Assembly: GCA_003586115.2 (NCBI GenBank)
Contig: QVOM02000073.1
Coordinates: 47,105,469 to 47,169,468 of the forward strand
Length of the DNA: 64,000 bases
Source of the DNA: Salvator merianae
Taxonomy: Eukaryota; Chordata; Lepidosauria; Squamata; Teiidae
Reading direction: 5' to 3'
Below, one piece after another: positions 27,415 through 39,365 of the stretch. The notes under the pieces are model-generated. The model saw only the letters and a list, made by a program, of their open reading frames with translations, was not told where the DNA came from and searched no databases. Numbering within the stretch: position 1 is the stretch's first letter; each line of letters begins with the position of its first letter. The position numbers and the translations under genes were made by a program.

Positions 27415-28790
27415 TTCAACTATTATTTATTTATTTAAAATATTTATATATTGCTTTCCATTAATATATAAGCTCAAATCAGTTTACATAACATCGACTA
27501 TAAAAACAGCTAAAATCATAATATATAAAAACATGATTAAAATCAAGGATTGGGAAAACACACAAACAAAGAAACATTCACTCTGGAAAGATTTGAGTAA
27601 AAAGTTAGTTCTTCAATTGGCATCTAAAAACCAGAAGTGTAGGCGCTCTATCAATATCAGAGGGAGGACTATTCTACCACAAAGAAAGCCTGACTGCAGG
27701 AAGTCATAAGATGACTTCCAGTGATTCGTGGTAGCCATAGCAGGTCCTTCCCTGAAGATCTTAATGATCTCCTGGCTCTATACTGAGAGAAGTGGTCTGC
27801 TAAGTAAGCTGGTGTAATATGTGAATGTTGAGTCCACCATTCAACCTGCTGGCTACCACATTTTGCACTAGTTAAAGTTTCTGGACCAGGTTCCAAGTCA
27901 GCCCCACAAACATGAGGTTATCAGTACTTAGACAACAGTGGCTAGACTATTTCTCTCCAGGTATAGGAATAGTTAGCACATTAACCAAAACTGGTAATAG
28001 GTATTCCTAGCCCTAGAAGTTACTTGGGCCTCCAATAACAATGATGACTCAAGCAGCACCCTCAAATTATGAGCTGTTCCTTCTGAGGGAGTGCAACTCC
28101 ATTTAGTACAGACACAATTCTGAGTACCTGAATATGAGAACCGCTCACCCACAGAGTCACTGTCAAGATTCAACTTTAGTTTATTGGCCCTCATCCAGCC
28201 CCTCGCTGCATCTAAGCATTGGTTCAAGACATTCACAATCTCTCCTCAGATGTAATGGAGAAACAGAGTTGAGTATCATCTGCATACTGGTGATACTTCA
28301 CTCCAAAATTCCTGATGACCTCTTCCAGTGGCTTTAGATAGGTATTAACTAGCATTGGGGATAAAATACTGCCCTGGGAACGCATCTTCCAGACTGCTCA
28401 GGCACAATTACCCAACATTATTTTTTGTGATTGGCCCTGCAAGTAGAAGCAGAACCACTTTAACACAGTGCCTCCACTCTCTTCCCACATAGGTGATCCA
28501 GGAGGATCCTGGAGTCTACATTATATAAAAAAAGCACACTGCAACATCAAACAGGATTAACAGGGTCACATTCCTTCCATCTCTCTCCTGCAACAGGTCA
28601 TCCATCAGGGCAACCAAGAGTGATTCCATCCCAAATATAGGCCTGAATGCAGACCGAAATAGGTCCAGATAATCAGTTTCATCCAAGAATGCCTGTAATT
28701 GCACAGTCACATCCTTTTCCAGAACCTTACCCAGAAAGATAAATGTAGAAAATGGCAATATGTTATCATCTCGGTTTAAAGAAATTGTAG
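27415..28790 (-). pseudogene. L2-like LINE reverse transcriptase remnant, minus strand
   Basis: The minus strand reads LGKVLEKDVTVQLQAFLDE then TDYLDLFRSAFRP and LLILFDVAV (about 28735-28530; the motif A aspartate region is damaged), then, after degenerate sequence, VLNQCLDAARGWMRANKLKL (about 28230-28170) and TSRARNTYYQFW. The order matches an L2-type reverse transcriptase and its thumb region. A mirrored 3' tail with TTATTTATTTATTTAAAA lies at about 27420. It is inactive: stops and frameshifts throughout. Confidence 0.82.
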
Positions 28791-29557
28791 AACAAACTGT
28801 AATATTTAAATCCCTCCCTGAAAGATATGAACAGCAGCATAGTTTTCAAGTAGTCAGTAAGCACACTGAAAACATTTTTGGTATGCCTGTGTGAGTGGTA
28901 TGACAGCATCAGTGTTCATTGATCATATATATTAAGCATGAAACTGTATTCTTAGGAACTTCCATAAGTTCTAAAGAAAATCTACATGAAAGTAAGGTAC
29001 CTTGAAAAAAATGAGGTACACTTTGTCATATGACCAAGGCTATATGAAAGATTGTAGATCATGCCATGCAGAAAAGGCCTAAAAGTCCTGCTTCATCCGA
29101 ACTTGAAATGTTCTGATGAAAGAGGACCTGATTTTGTGCTGAATCTGGAACAAGCCATCTTTTCTTCTGAGTTCTGAAGACTCAAAACCAGCTTTGAGTG
29201 TGGAATGTTTTGTACATCCCTAATAGCAATGCCTAATGCATGGAGAAATAAGAGAGTGTCAGCAGATCCCATCAGCTGAAATGCTCTATAACATATCACT
29301 GGATTACAGTGGCTCAAGAGAAGTGTAACTGAAACCCTTAGAAAATGGATTTTGAAGCAGGAGTCAGAAGAACCCATTTTGTGTAGGGGAACTTTCTTCT
29401 TACAGTTTAGTATCATTGCTTACTCACTGCCATTTTTTTTCTCAAACTCTGGCAGGCTGCAGCTCTTGGATAGAAAGAGCAGTGCCAAGCCCATTGGTAA
29501 GATTTCCTACCAAGGAGCCTCCAAAGCTTCTTCTGTTCCTCTTCTTCCCTCTAAGGG
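28791..29557. other. Intronic sequence, nothing recognised
   Basis: Only chance frames (29093-29645). Confidence 0.4.
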
Positions 29558-30400
29558 CCTCACTACATTGCACTTCAAAATATAATCCACTGTAATAAAG
29601 GTTGAATTTTACTTCAGGGGAGAACACACATAAAAGAAATTGCAATTCAAATGTGGATCATATTGCTCTGCTGCTCACCCCTCCTAATTCTAAGCTCCTC
29701 CCTAACACTGTGAATGATCGGTCCATACAAACTGTCAATGGCCCTTTCTGCACTTGACCTTATTCCAGATTATATCTTGGAATAGGGATCTGCCATCAGC
29801 ATGCTACTATGAATTATGGCAGACCGCACCTGGGGCCTGCTATAATCAGCACTAGTGTGTGGATAGCAGGTCCCTATTCTGGGATATAGTCCAGAATAAA
29901 GCCAAGTGCAGAAAGGGCCAATCTCTCAGCTTTTCTCCTTTGCAGAAAGAACGTCTCCCCGCCACCAAAAAAAACATGTGAAGCTGCCTAGATTGCTATC
30001 GTTGCTTCTGTCTTTTCAGGCACTGTTGTACAAAAGAACAGCTGCTTAAGAGCAGTCCTGTGCAAAAGTCAAAGAAAATGAACACATCTGGTAGCAACAG
30101 GAATTACACATCACTGCACATGATTGGTTGACAAGATGGGGTAGGAAAAAACAGGAAATGCTTCTCTTGCTATCTTGGAACACCCACACAAAGCCTCTAC
30201 ATATCTGTATTTATGTTCATAACATGAAAATGAAGCAGATGAAGGTAAAAAATGCACTTTTGGTGTGGGAAATCCCACTCTACCAAAACTGCTGATTACA
30301 AGGGCTATAATTCTTATTTCCCCTTTAGATTTGATTTTTCTGCAGCAGAAATTGTTCAAATCCGCCTTGAAACTTATGTGTCAAGATGTCAAGATGCCTA
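29558..30400 (+). mobile_element. Family I repeat, copy 2, interrupted by a family A MITE
   Basis: Co-linear with 22170-23165 (AAGCTCCTCCCTAACACTGT, ATAACATGAAAATGAAG, CACTTTTGGTGTGG, CCGCCTTGAAACTTATGTG). The 180-bp MITE at 29740-29919 splits it. The left end is GGGCCTCACTACATTGCAC. Confidence 0.6.
29740..29919. mobile_element. Family A MITE, 180 bp
   Basis: Perfect terminal inverted repeats GGCCCTTTCTGCACTTG / CAAGTGCAGAAAGGGCC, flanked by AAT on both sides (29737-29739 and 29920-29922). The interior is itself mirrored (ATTCCAGATTATAT on the left and ATATAGTCCAGAAT on the right), so it can fold as one long hairpin. Confidence 0.88.
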
Positions 30401-30549
30401 GGAAGACAAGCCTTTCCTAATACCACATTTCACCACGAGCACTTCCATACTTTTGAAGATCCTTCTTATCCTATCCTAATAGATCAGTCTTCCTTTCTCA
30501 AACCATTTCCTTTTCCTTTTCTCTGCTCTTTGTAAACCAAGCTGCTGTT

Positions 30550-30768
30550 TCAATGGCTACTAGAATGGATTCCTATGTACTATGTCCAGGGTGGAGAGAC
30601 AGGCAGGATGCCTGTAAAGGCCATTTGCAGGGGGCTGAGAGCAGGTGATGGTTTTGCCTTTTTAATGCTGCTTGAGAATGGGCTACTGTGTGAGACAGGA
30701 TGCTGGACTAGATGGGTCGCGGCCTGATCCAGCAGGACTCCTTTTATGTTCTTATGTTCTTTCCACCC
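30550..30768 (+). mobile_element. CR1-type LINE 3' end
   Basis: Contains ACAGGATGCTGGACTAGATG then CCTGATCCAGCAGG and a TTATGTTCTTATGTTCTT octamer tail. Same subfamily as the reverse copy at 56225-56955. Confidence 0.8.
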
Positions 30769-30769
30769 T

Positions 30770-31754
30770 TTCTTCTTTTCTGATTCCCTTATTCACCACT
30801 ATTATTGAAGGTTGGGTTGCCAACCTTGGGTTGGGTTTGCCAACCTTGTTAAAAGAAGTTACCTCAACTATTAGTCCTATGGTCTTACACTACCAGGCCA
30901 TCTACAGAAAGTTTTCTTCTGTGACAGTGAGAAGGCAGGTGTCAAAAGTAACTCCTGCTTTAACTGCAGGTGGATGAGACCATATCCCAACATGTAGGTC
31001 CATTCCTTCCATTAAGGAAGCATATGAGTTAACTGCCAGTCTTTGGAGGGTGAACAAACAGGACTGCAAATACAGTCATTCCAGGAGATACACCATTTGT
31101 GGAATTTATACATACTCTGGTCCTGTAAATTTCTCATTCATAGCTATCAGATAGATTTTTCTAACTGCGTAGAAACCTATGTGTGTAAAATAATTCACAC
31201 AATGTCTTTTCTCTCTTTTGTTAAAAAAAAAAAAGAACAAATAATAAATATAAATATTAGGCAAGAAAAAAGCAAGAGAGCAGTTTAAGTAGCAAGAGCA
31301 ATCAGACCTGGATCTGAACCATTTCTTTTTACAGCTGACATTTTTTGGAGGTAATATTTTTGTCACATGGAAAGATGATATACTTTTGTCCATCTTGGTT
31401 TAGGGGATCTTTGGGTGATGGGCAGGATATAAATATTTGAATTAATAAAGTAAAATCAAAAATATAATAATATATAATTTAATATGCATCAAATTGGTTT
31501 CTTTTCTTTTTAACTATTCCCCTACCCTAGTGGAAGATATCAGGAAATATATTTTTCTACTCTTCTGTATTCTGTTTTGTATCTCTTAATTTTAATACTG
31601 TATGGGTAGGAGATAAAATTATTTTTTTGTTGAAAGAAAAGTGAACTGTACATACTCAAAATATTTCAAATTAATGACTTCAAGTGTATTGCAAGTGATT
31701 AGAAATGAGCAGTACCGAAACATGGATTTCAGGTGCTGGAGCAGGACTAACCTA
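30770..31754. other. Intronic sequence with a short LINE-tail-like piece
   Basis: The piece at about 31405-31450 (GGGCAGGATATAAATATTTG, then AATAAAG) resembles a LINE/SINE 3' tail. The rest is unassigned. Confidence 0.4.
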
Positions 31755-32310
31755 GGGTGTGTTCAGACTAACAATTTTTAAAACCACCTGAATAAAATGG
31801 GTGTATAATTCCTGGGTGCACAGAAAAAAAGCCTTTCAGACACAGTTAATGCATTTATTCACTTCATAACTCACCCACAGTACAACCTCTTCACTTCAAC
31901 AGACAAGGTACCAAGCCTGTAAAGGGTGCTGCTCACTGATTAGCCACTGGGTATGAAATCCCCACCTCTATGCTGAAGCAGCTTCCAACTCCTTAATTCC
32001 TTAATGAAGCAGCTTCCAACTCCTTAATTCCTTAACTGTCAGGTGTTTTTGTTTGCAAGAGAATCACTCTGAAACTCAAGTCTTTCTCTTTCCCCACTCC
32101 TCATTATTATAAGAAGTCCAGTGTGCTTTTCCAATCTAAAGATGGCAGGATAGGAGTTGTTTTTGCAGATCTGTTTAATTGAGTTCAAAAGTTCTTGGTG
32201 CTGGCAAGAGCTCACTGATGTCCCTCCCTTTCTGTCCGATTGTCGCATGCCTTCAAGCCAAGACTGTGAAACAGAATCATTCTACTCAAGTCTCTCTCTC
32301 CTCACTCCTC
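31755..32310 (-). mobile_element. Family F DNA transposon, copy 1 (truncated)
   Basis: Begins GGGTGTGTTCAGACTAAC. Read in reverse it aligns with about 51975-52437 of copy 2. It includes a local 29-bp tandem duplication (AGCAGCTTCCAACTCCTTAA repeated at about 31977-32035). It ends where the CR1 begins. Confidence 0.75.
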
Positions 32311-33992
32311 ATTTGGTCAAAAACGACATTGAGAAGGCAGAACTTCTGAACTCCTATTTTGTATCTGTTTCCTCTCAGAAAGGAAATGAAACATCAGTTG
32401 GCCTTCACTGTGCTGTTGAGGGAATAAGAGCACCAAGGCTCTATACGGACAAGGAGAAGGTGAGGCAACACTTAGCTAACTTAAATGAATTCAAGTCTCC
32501 AGGTCCAGATGAATTACATCCTAGGGTGCTGAAGGAATTAGCGGATATAATTGCTGAACCACTCTCTGTGACATTTGAGAACTCATGGAGAACAGGAAAA
32601 GTCCCAGAAGATTGGAGAAGGGCGAATGTTGTCCCTATCTTTAAAAAAGGAAAGAAGGCTGACCCAGGTAACTACAGGCTTGTGAGTCTGACTTGAATAC
32701 CAGGCAAGATACTTGAACAAATCATTAAACAGCATATATGTGAGCACTTGGATGGGAATGCAGTAATTAACCAGAGTCAACATGGATTTGTAACAAGCAA
32801 GTCATGCCCAACTAATCTCATTTCCTTTTACGACAAAATTACTGGATCGATCGATCAAGGAAAGGCTGTGGACATAGTATATCTTGACTTTAGCAAAGCA
32901 TTTGACAAGGCGTCTCATACTATACTTATTGAAAAAATGATCAAATATGGGATTGACAGGACAACTATTAGGTGGATTCATAACTGGCTTAGTGATCGTA
33001 CTCAAAGAGTGGTCATAAATGGCTTCACATCCGATTGGAATACTGTCTCGAGTGGGGTACTGCAAGGCTCTGTCGTGGGCCCAGTGCTGTTCAACATTTT
33101 TATAAATGATCTGGATGAAGGAGTCGAAGGGACACTGATCAAATTTGCAGATGACACAAAGCTAGGAGGGGTTGCTAACACTAGGGAGGAGAAGGAGAGG
33201 ATTCAAAATGATTTGGACAAGCTTGAACAGTGAGCTGAAACTAACAGAATGACATTTAACAGGGAGAAATGCAAAGTTTTACATCTGGGTAAGAAAAATG
33301 ACAATATCCAATACAGAATGGGAGGAATCTTGCTGAGCAGCAGCACATGTGAAAAGGTTCTGGGTGTACTAGTAGATCACGATTAAACATGAGTCAACAG
33401 TGTGATGCAGCTGCAAAAAAGGCAAACACTATCCTGGGGTGTATCAAGAGGAGCATAGAGTCCAGATCATGAGAAGTAATTATCCCTCTTTCCTCTTCCT
33501 TAGTCAGACCTCATCTGGAGTATTGTGTCCAGTTCTGGGCACCCCAATTTAAAAATGACATTGAGAAACTGGAACAAGTTCAGAGAACGGCAACCAAAAT
33601 GGTGAGTGGTCTGCAAACCATGTCCTACGAGGAATGGTTAAAGGACCTAGGAATGTTTAGCCTGCAGAAGAGAAGACTGAGAGGAGACATGATAGCTGTT
33701 TTCAAGTATCTGAAGGGCTGTCACAGTGCAGAGGGATTGTCCCTATTCTCAATTGCGCAAGAAGGAAGGACTAGAAACAATGGGATGAAAATTCAAGGGA
33801 GTAGATACTAGATATTAGGAAAAACTTTCTGACCGTAAGGGCAATCAGTCATTGGAACAGGTTACCACAGGAGGGGGTGGGCTCTCCTTTGCTGGAGATC
33901 TTCATGGAATGGCTGGACGGATATCTGTCTGGGATGGTTTAGTGAATCCTGCATTGAGCAGGGGGCTGGACTCGATGACTCATAGAATGTGT
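32290..33992 (+). pseudogene. CR1 LINE reverse transcriptase and C-terminus with in-frame stops
   Basis: A 5'-truncated CR1 copy. One frame runs from 32300 to 33233 with a stop at 32694-32696, and a second stop at 33231-33233 in place of the tryptophan usual in EQWA. Readable landmarks: KAELLNSYFVSVSSQ, KSPGPDELHPRVLKEL, VPIFKKGKKADPGNYR, QHGFVTSKSC, motif A YLDFSKAFDKASH, QGSVVGPVLFNIFINDL and the catalytic FADDTKL box. After a frameshift come [15 protein letters not shown], [18 protein letters not shown] and [16 protein letters not shown]. The CR1 3' end (GGGGGCTGGACTCGATGACT) lies at 33960-33980. The endonuclease half is absent. The limited damage suggests a comparatively young copy. Confidence 0.92.
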
Positions 33993-33994
33993 TT

Positions 33995-34105
33995 TTAACT
34001 ATGTTGATTTATATATATGTATTTCTCCAATATTTATGTAAGCCACCTAGAGAACTTTTGGTTATCGGGTGGCTATAGAAATCTATTAAATAAACAAACA
34101 GATAA
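33995..34105 (+). mobile_element. LINE/SINE 3'-tail fragment
   Basis: TAAGCCACCTAGAGAAC then GGGTGGCTATAGAAATC and ATTAAATAAACAAAC. A second copy of the same tail type is at about 43545-43655. Confidence 0.55.
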
Positions 34106-34910
34106 GGAATGCAATATCTACTGGAAAAACCATGGTAGGATATCACCGACCCAAATGAAACTCTGGTAGCATTTAGAGAGGTATGATCCAATGGGGTCAT
34201 ACAGTGGTAGGATGTTACTTAGCAACCAAAAAGGCCAAAGGAACCTGGCATTTCCTTTTCCTAATGCTTTGTATATCAGATTGCTTAGCAAGATGACTTT
34301 ATAAACTGTAATTTGCAGCAGTTTTCATAAACTGAACTATTACTGCCTGCAGCAGTTTTCATCTGCACACTTTCTTTTTCTTCTGCCTTTTTGTTTATGA
34401 ATAAGTGAATTCTTCATGAAGCAACAGTAGGCGTCTGCAAAAAAAGCATTATATTTTTAAACTGAGATATGTTTTCTGTGATATGCAATGCAAACCAAAT
34501 GATCTCTCTACCATATCGTCGGTCACAGATCCTTCCAACTATAACAAGGCTCAGTAATCATGCTCTAAAACACACGATGCCATTTTGAACATTTATTTAC
34601 TTTACGTTGCCATCCGCAGCACTAGTTGTGCATGCTACAAAAGTAGACATCTGTGCCTCACATACAATTTTTTTCAACCTTCCATATGTGTTAGATTAGG
34701 TTAGAGGGGGTGGGCTCACCAAGGAAGTATTATTTTAATTTGTTTTGCTTTTGTATAATAAATAAATAATAAATGAAGTTAAAAATAAATATTAAAAAGC
34801 AACAACAACAACAAAATCCTTTTTTTAATGAAATGCTATACTTGGAGTGTACTTTGTGAAACAAATAACAAGTGTAATGTGCAAATGGTTAGTGTGATGT
34901 AACATTTAGG
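34106..34910. other. AT-rich intronic sequence
   Basis: Low-complexity AATAAATAAT near 34760-34815, otherwise unassigned. Confidence 0.4.
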
Positions 34911-35190
34911 GTATGGTCATATCAGGGTTTTTAAAATCACTTCAAAAAAATGAGCACACAATTCCCAGACACGCGCGCACACACACACTTTCAAACATGT
35001 TTACCCAAATATACAGCTCAAAGCTTAGTGCAGCCTATTCACATTTAACAGGCCACCAACCATGACTGCAAGGAATGCTACCCACTGATTGGCCACTGGG
35101 TGGGCTATCCCTGTCTCTTTGCTTATACGCTTCCCTGCTTAACTCCTTAACTCCCATTCTCTGGAGAACTTAAGTAAAGATTTTGCTTGG
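34911..35190. mobile_element. Family F DNA transposon, diverged fragment
   Basis: Similar in order to 31755-32040: TTTTTAAAATCACTTCA, AATGAGCACACAATTCCC, ACTGATTGGCCACTGGGTG and CTTAACTCCTTAACTCC. Confidence 0.55.
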
Positions 35191-35945
35191 AGTAAAATAA
35201 AAAGAGGAAGAGAGCTGGTGAAATGCTTTGTAGGAATTATCCACTCTTGGGATGTGCTTATGATTCTGAAGCAGGCATAGTTGGCTTGGCTGGGGAGGGG
35301 GAGAGGCAGCGGGAACTGTGGATGATTTAATCTGTTGTCTCTCCTAAAGAAAGAAACCTTCTACTTTGAAGTGATGCAGGCTGCGAGTGAGGGCCAGTGT
35401 TTCTCCTTTCCCTTTTGCAATTTAAGGACAGTATTATGTCAGTTTTTACAGCTCAGGAAACCAGGTAGCCTATTCTGCAGACAGTTGTTATCCTTGGAGC
35501 AAAGTATATGGGGGGGGGGGATTTTCCTCATGGAGAGCAGCCAATCAATAGTTGTGGCCTCTGGAAATTTTTTTGCCTGCAACTGATTGGTCGGACATCC
35601 GTAGCAACCCTTTCCATTGGCTAACCCCAATCTGATCAAAGCAGTGAACTGACCTCAGAGTTGTTCTTTCCTGTCTGTCGAAGAGTCTCATCATTACAGG
35701 CTTGGAGACAGGGTAAGGAGTATTTTTTTTATTTGCAATCTGTCCCTCCTTTCTCCAATTTGCCTTGAAGATGAACCTAAACATGTGTGTGACTGCAGTC
35801 TTAGTGGTTCTAACAACTATTGTTTTGTTCTGAATGGATCTAAAGTTAATAGCATTCCCACTGACTTTTATATTTTTTATTAGAGTTTTTTTAATTTTGT
35901 TTTGGTATTGAATTTATACAGTGCTAATCAAGGTGTGGCAATATT
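35191..35945. other. Intronic sequence, nothing recognised
   Basis: A G11 run lies near 35510. Chance frames only. Confidence 0.4.
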
Positions 35946-36030
35946 TTTTTATTTATTCATTTATTTAATCTTTATCCCCATTATATCTGAAGGTCTCAGA
36001 GTGGGTCACATAAACATAAAACAGCTCCCA
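35946..36030 (-). mobile_element. LINE 3' tail, reverse orientation
   Basis: TTTATTCATTTATTTAATC then TCTCAGAGTGGGTCACATAA, mirrored form of the L2-like tail. Confidence 0.5.
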
Positions 36031-36840
36031 ACTCTGCTCTTGCATAGTAGTTATTCTTCTGCCCTTAATACAATGAAATAGCATGGCAAACCAGGATGGA
36101 TAAGGACACACTGATACTCTTGTCCTAATGCTCTTCTTGGCCAACCTGGATGCCAGTCACTCTCTGCTACTCCATTTGCTTAAAGTTTAAAGAGGAACTC
36201 CACCACTTTCTGGCTGCATCTCTAAAAGAGTGGGATCCAGTGCAATTCAGGGCAGTTTGCACAAGCTACTATTAGGGAGGGAGGCATGGTGAACAACACT
36301 GCATGCTTGCATAAAATACCGCTGACTGTAACAAAGTTTCTTCCCGGGCTGTTTTTGTGCCAGAATGGAAATGGTTCCAGAAGTTGGCCATTTTTGGTCT
36401 GGTGCAAAAGTGGCCTGGGCAAAAACTGGGTTGGTAAGCCACCTCTCCTTTTCCTTTTCTTTGCAGTGTGTTCCAAGTGTTTTCCATGAGCAAGCCATGG
36501 TCAGAAGGCCACGTACAGTTGCACAGTTCAAAGTCCATAAGTCCACAGATACTTGTTCTTTTGTGTATGCAAACCTGCTATATACGTGTTCAATAGTAAT
36601 GTCCGTAACAGTGGATGGCACCGTTTGTTGATCCAACCCCTAGGAATCTGGACATTTGTCTGCTGCAGCCCTTGGGTGAGTGGAGGATGCCTTAGGTATT
36701 CATATAGACACAGCCTCAGACAAACTACTGTTGTCAACTGACCTTTAAAGGCACAGGACTCAGTTCACCCTGTATTGTTTAAGCTGCTTGGCAAATAACA
36801 TAGCAAATAGTCATCTTTCTCTTTGTGTGTCTGTCTGTCT
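36031..36840. other. Intronic sequence, nothing recognised
   Basis: Overlapping chance frames on both strands between 36222 and 36741. No domains. Confidence 0.4.
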
Positions 36841-36845
36841 CTCAC

Positions 36846-36930
36846 TGGGCCTTATTCCAGATTATATCATGGAATAAGGGACCTGCCATCCAGTGCTAGT
36901 GTAGACTATGACAAACCCTGGCCTGTAAGA
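36846..36930 (+). mobile_element. Family A MITE, left half
   Basis: GGGCCTTATTCCAGATTATA then GGAATAAGGGACCTGCCATC, followed by GTGCTAGTGTAGACTATG, matching the left half of 46052-46231. Confidence 0.6.
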
Positions 36931-37540
36931 GCGAGGGAATGTTTAGAAATGGATTACCTAAAGTAATCTTAAGGCCTAGGTATGACCTTATTAGGCCAAC
37001 CTTTACTTAGGTTCTTTTTGGATGGGCTGTTATCCCAGCCCACAGTGATGTCCAGGGGTCTGCTTTCCGCATGCTAGTGTGGAACAGTGCAGGTCCCACC
37101 TCCCAGTAGAATGCTTTGTCTGCACTAGATGGAGCAATAGGCCAGGATAGGGCACTAAAATGTAGCCTTATGTTGGTAGACCCTGACAAAGTGGACTGCA
37201 AGTGTACCACTGTTGGTGGTCTGGAACAATGGGCTATGTACTGGTATACAGGAAAATTGTTTTTGGTGGCACACCAGGAAGTGCTATCAGAAGTGAGTGT
37301 GTACCTAAAATGACCCCAGCCAGAAACTTCAAAGACCAGGAACCTCCATTCTCAGCCTTTGGGGGCTGTCTGTCCTTGGAAGCTGGGCCCAGTCCTTGAT
37401 TCTAGTGGTCAGAGCTGGATCCAAATAGGCCGTCTGCTACACCTAGTCTAGTCCAGTGTGCACTGGACTAGGTGGCACCAACCAATATGGTGCAGGATAG
37501 CCCACACAGAGAGGAAATGGCCTAAGGCCCTTTACCAAAG
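36931..37540. repeat. Family M dispersed repeat, copy 1
   Basis: The part 37250-37350 (a CACCAGGAAGTGCTATCAG block and CCAGCCAGAAACTTCAAAG) resembles 38790-38900. An 11-bp inverted repeat with CTAGTCCAGTG arms around TG lies at 37448-37471. Confidence 0.5.
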
Positions 37541-37625
37541 CCTTAAGCTTTGCAGAACTTAATAATCCTTTCTAAGGTATTTAGTTTATGTTAAAAAGCT
37601 ATACAGTCTTGAATATTCCCTCATC

Positions 37626-37645
37626 TTTTTTTTTTTTTTTTTTTT
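37626..37645 (+). repeat. Poly-T run of 20
   Basis: Simple homopolymer. Confidence 0.95.
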
Positions 37646-38574
37646 AATTAAAGCAGAGGGTCTTTAACATGAAAAACTTTTCAGATTTCAGCAGCAAACT
37701 CTGCCAGCGAATTTAGCCAGGTATCAGCTGTTGTGTTATTTTATCACAGCAATCTTTCTTCTGCCGTCATTTGCAGCCCACCAGCTGCAATCATAATTTC
37801 ACAATGAAGACATGTATAATTGAGGTCATTACGGGGAGCAACCTGGAACTGAGCATCCGCAGAACAAAACTCACTGATTTAGCATGACTTAGAGATAATT
37901 TACATAGCAAGCGCTGGTCATAGAGTTTTACTTCTCTTATGCCATCTCAGAACACTAAGAACTCTATTTGCATTTTGAAGAAAAAAACCCCTTGCCTTCT
38001 GTATCTTTAATTAGATCTTTTCAGTTTAAACCCTGGATATATAATTTTGCACAGCATTGTGAGTATTTTTAGGATTATTTTTTGTTAATAGATACCTTTT
38101 AGTGTTTGAAACTGATTCTTGTCAGATGCTCAAAACCAGTGAGGATTGGTTAACTAAGAAATTAAATATTTTATCTCTGAAGCTTTTAGAGAGCTCCTAG
38201 GCTGTGCTGTGGGGTGGAGTGGGGCAGTAGAGTTTTATAGTACCCAGAGGCATAGTAAAGGTGGAATGGGCCCTAACAAAGAGTAGTAAATTTGTGCTAT
38301 GCTTTTAAAGTAAGTATATTATATATACTCATTCACCACTTGCCTTCTCCTGTCTATTTAAAGCACTGCAAATGCATTACTTATTACAAGGTAGTAGAAC
38401 TAGCAAGGAAACTAGGAAGGAAAGCTATGCCTATTTTAATTCTTTTTTTTTCCTTTGGGTACCCTGCTTCAGTCTATTCCACTCAGTTTCTATTCCATTC
38501 AGTTTCTCAAATTAATAACTGCAGAAAATTCTATGACTTCCCCCTACCATCAAGTGGTCTGATTCTGCTATCTT
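37646..38574. other. Intronic, mainly unique sequence
   Basis: Nothing recognised. Confidence 0.4.
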
Positions 38575-38575
38575 T

Positions 38576-38985
38576 GGGCCTTTTCACATTATGAAGTATT
38601 CCGGTATATATCCTAGAACATTGGGCTGCCATTTGATGCTAATCTGGATTAAGGCAAGCCCTGTTCCCATCATGTTTTGTCAGCACTGGACTGGGCTAGG
38701 ATGCTGGAAATGGTGCTCTAGCCCGGTATAGCTATAGACTTCAATGGGGACTGGGGACAGTATATCAGACTTTGGAGGCATGTGGTTATACAACGAGGGA
38801 CCCTTTCTAGTGACACTTCAGGAAGTGCTGCTGGGAGTGGGTTCACCCGAAAATTAGCAAGGCCAGAAACTCTGAAGGTCAGAACCAAAGGTAGTGGCAA
38901 GGGCCAGAGTGGGATGGGTCAACCTTTTGGGGGGCCAGTGCATATCCATCCCACCAGGGGGCAGAGTGGAAAATCTATTTGTCAT
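38576..38985. repeat. Family M dispersed repeat, copy 2
   Basis: Starts GGGCCTTTTCACATTATG, an end resembling families B and C. The interior matches 37250-37350 (CTTCAGGAAGTGCTGCTGGG and GGCCAGAAACTCTGAAGG). Confidence 0.5.
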
Positions 38986-39077
38986 TTGGTTCATAGATCC
39001 TAGGTTACTATCCTGCTCTGACCTGTGGGTGACCAAGTCACTCTAAACTGTCCGTTTAGATGCAGTCTTGAAAAAAG

Positions 39078-39365
39078 AGCCAGTTTGGCTTTGTGGTGAG
39101 CCAGTCTGGCCTTGTGGTTAGCATGCCAGACTCTTATCTGGAACTCTCCCAGTTTGAGTCTGCACTCTGAATGAAGCCAGCTGGGTGACCTTGGTCTTGT
39201 CACAGCTCTGTTCTGAGTTCTCACAGCCCCACCTGCCTCACAAGATGTCTGTTGTGTGGAGAAGAACGGAAGGTTTGTCAGCTGCTTTGAGTGCCCTCAG
39301 GGTGAGAAAAGCAGGGTACAAAAAACAACCCTCCTCCTCCTGTTCCTCCTCCTCCTCCTCCTTCT
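39078..39365 (+). mobile_element. tRNA-derived SINE (Sauria type)
   Basis: An AGAGCCAGTTTGGCTTTGTG start (partly duplicated), an A-box-like TTGTGGTTAGCATGCCAGAC, a B-box-like CCCAGTTTGAGTCTGCACTC, then TGGGTGACCTTGGTC, CCCACCTGCCTCACAAGATG and GAAAAGCAGGGTACAAAAA, ending in a (TCC)n tail. This order is that of common squamate SINEs. Confidence 0.85.

Noticed and set aside
36222..36741. Cluster of overlapping frames on both strands
   Set aside because: Mutual overlap on both strands without domains is typical of chance frames in GC-moderate intron sequence.
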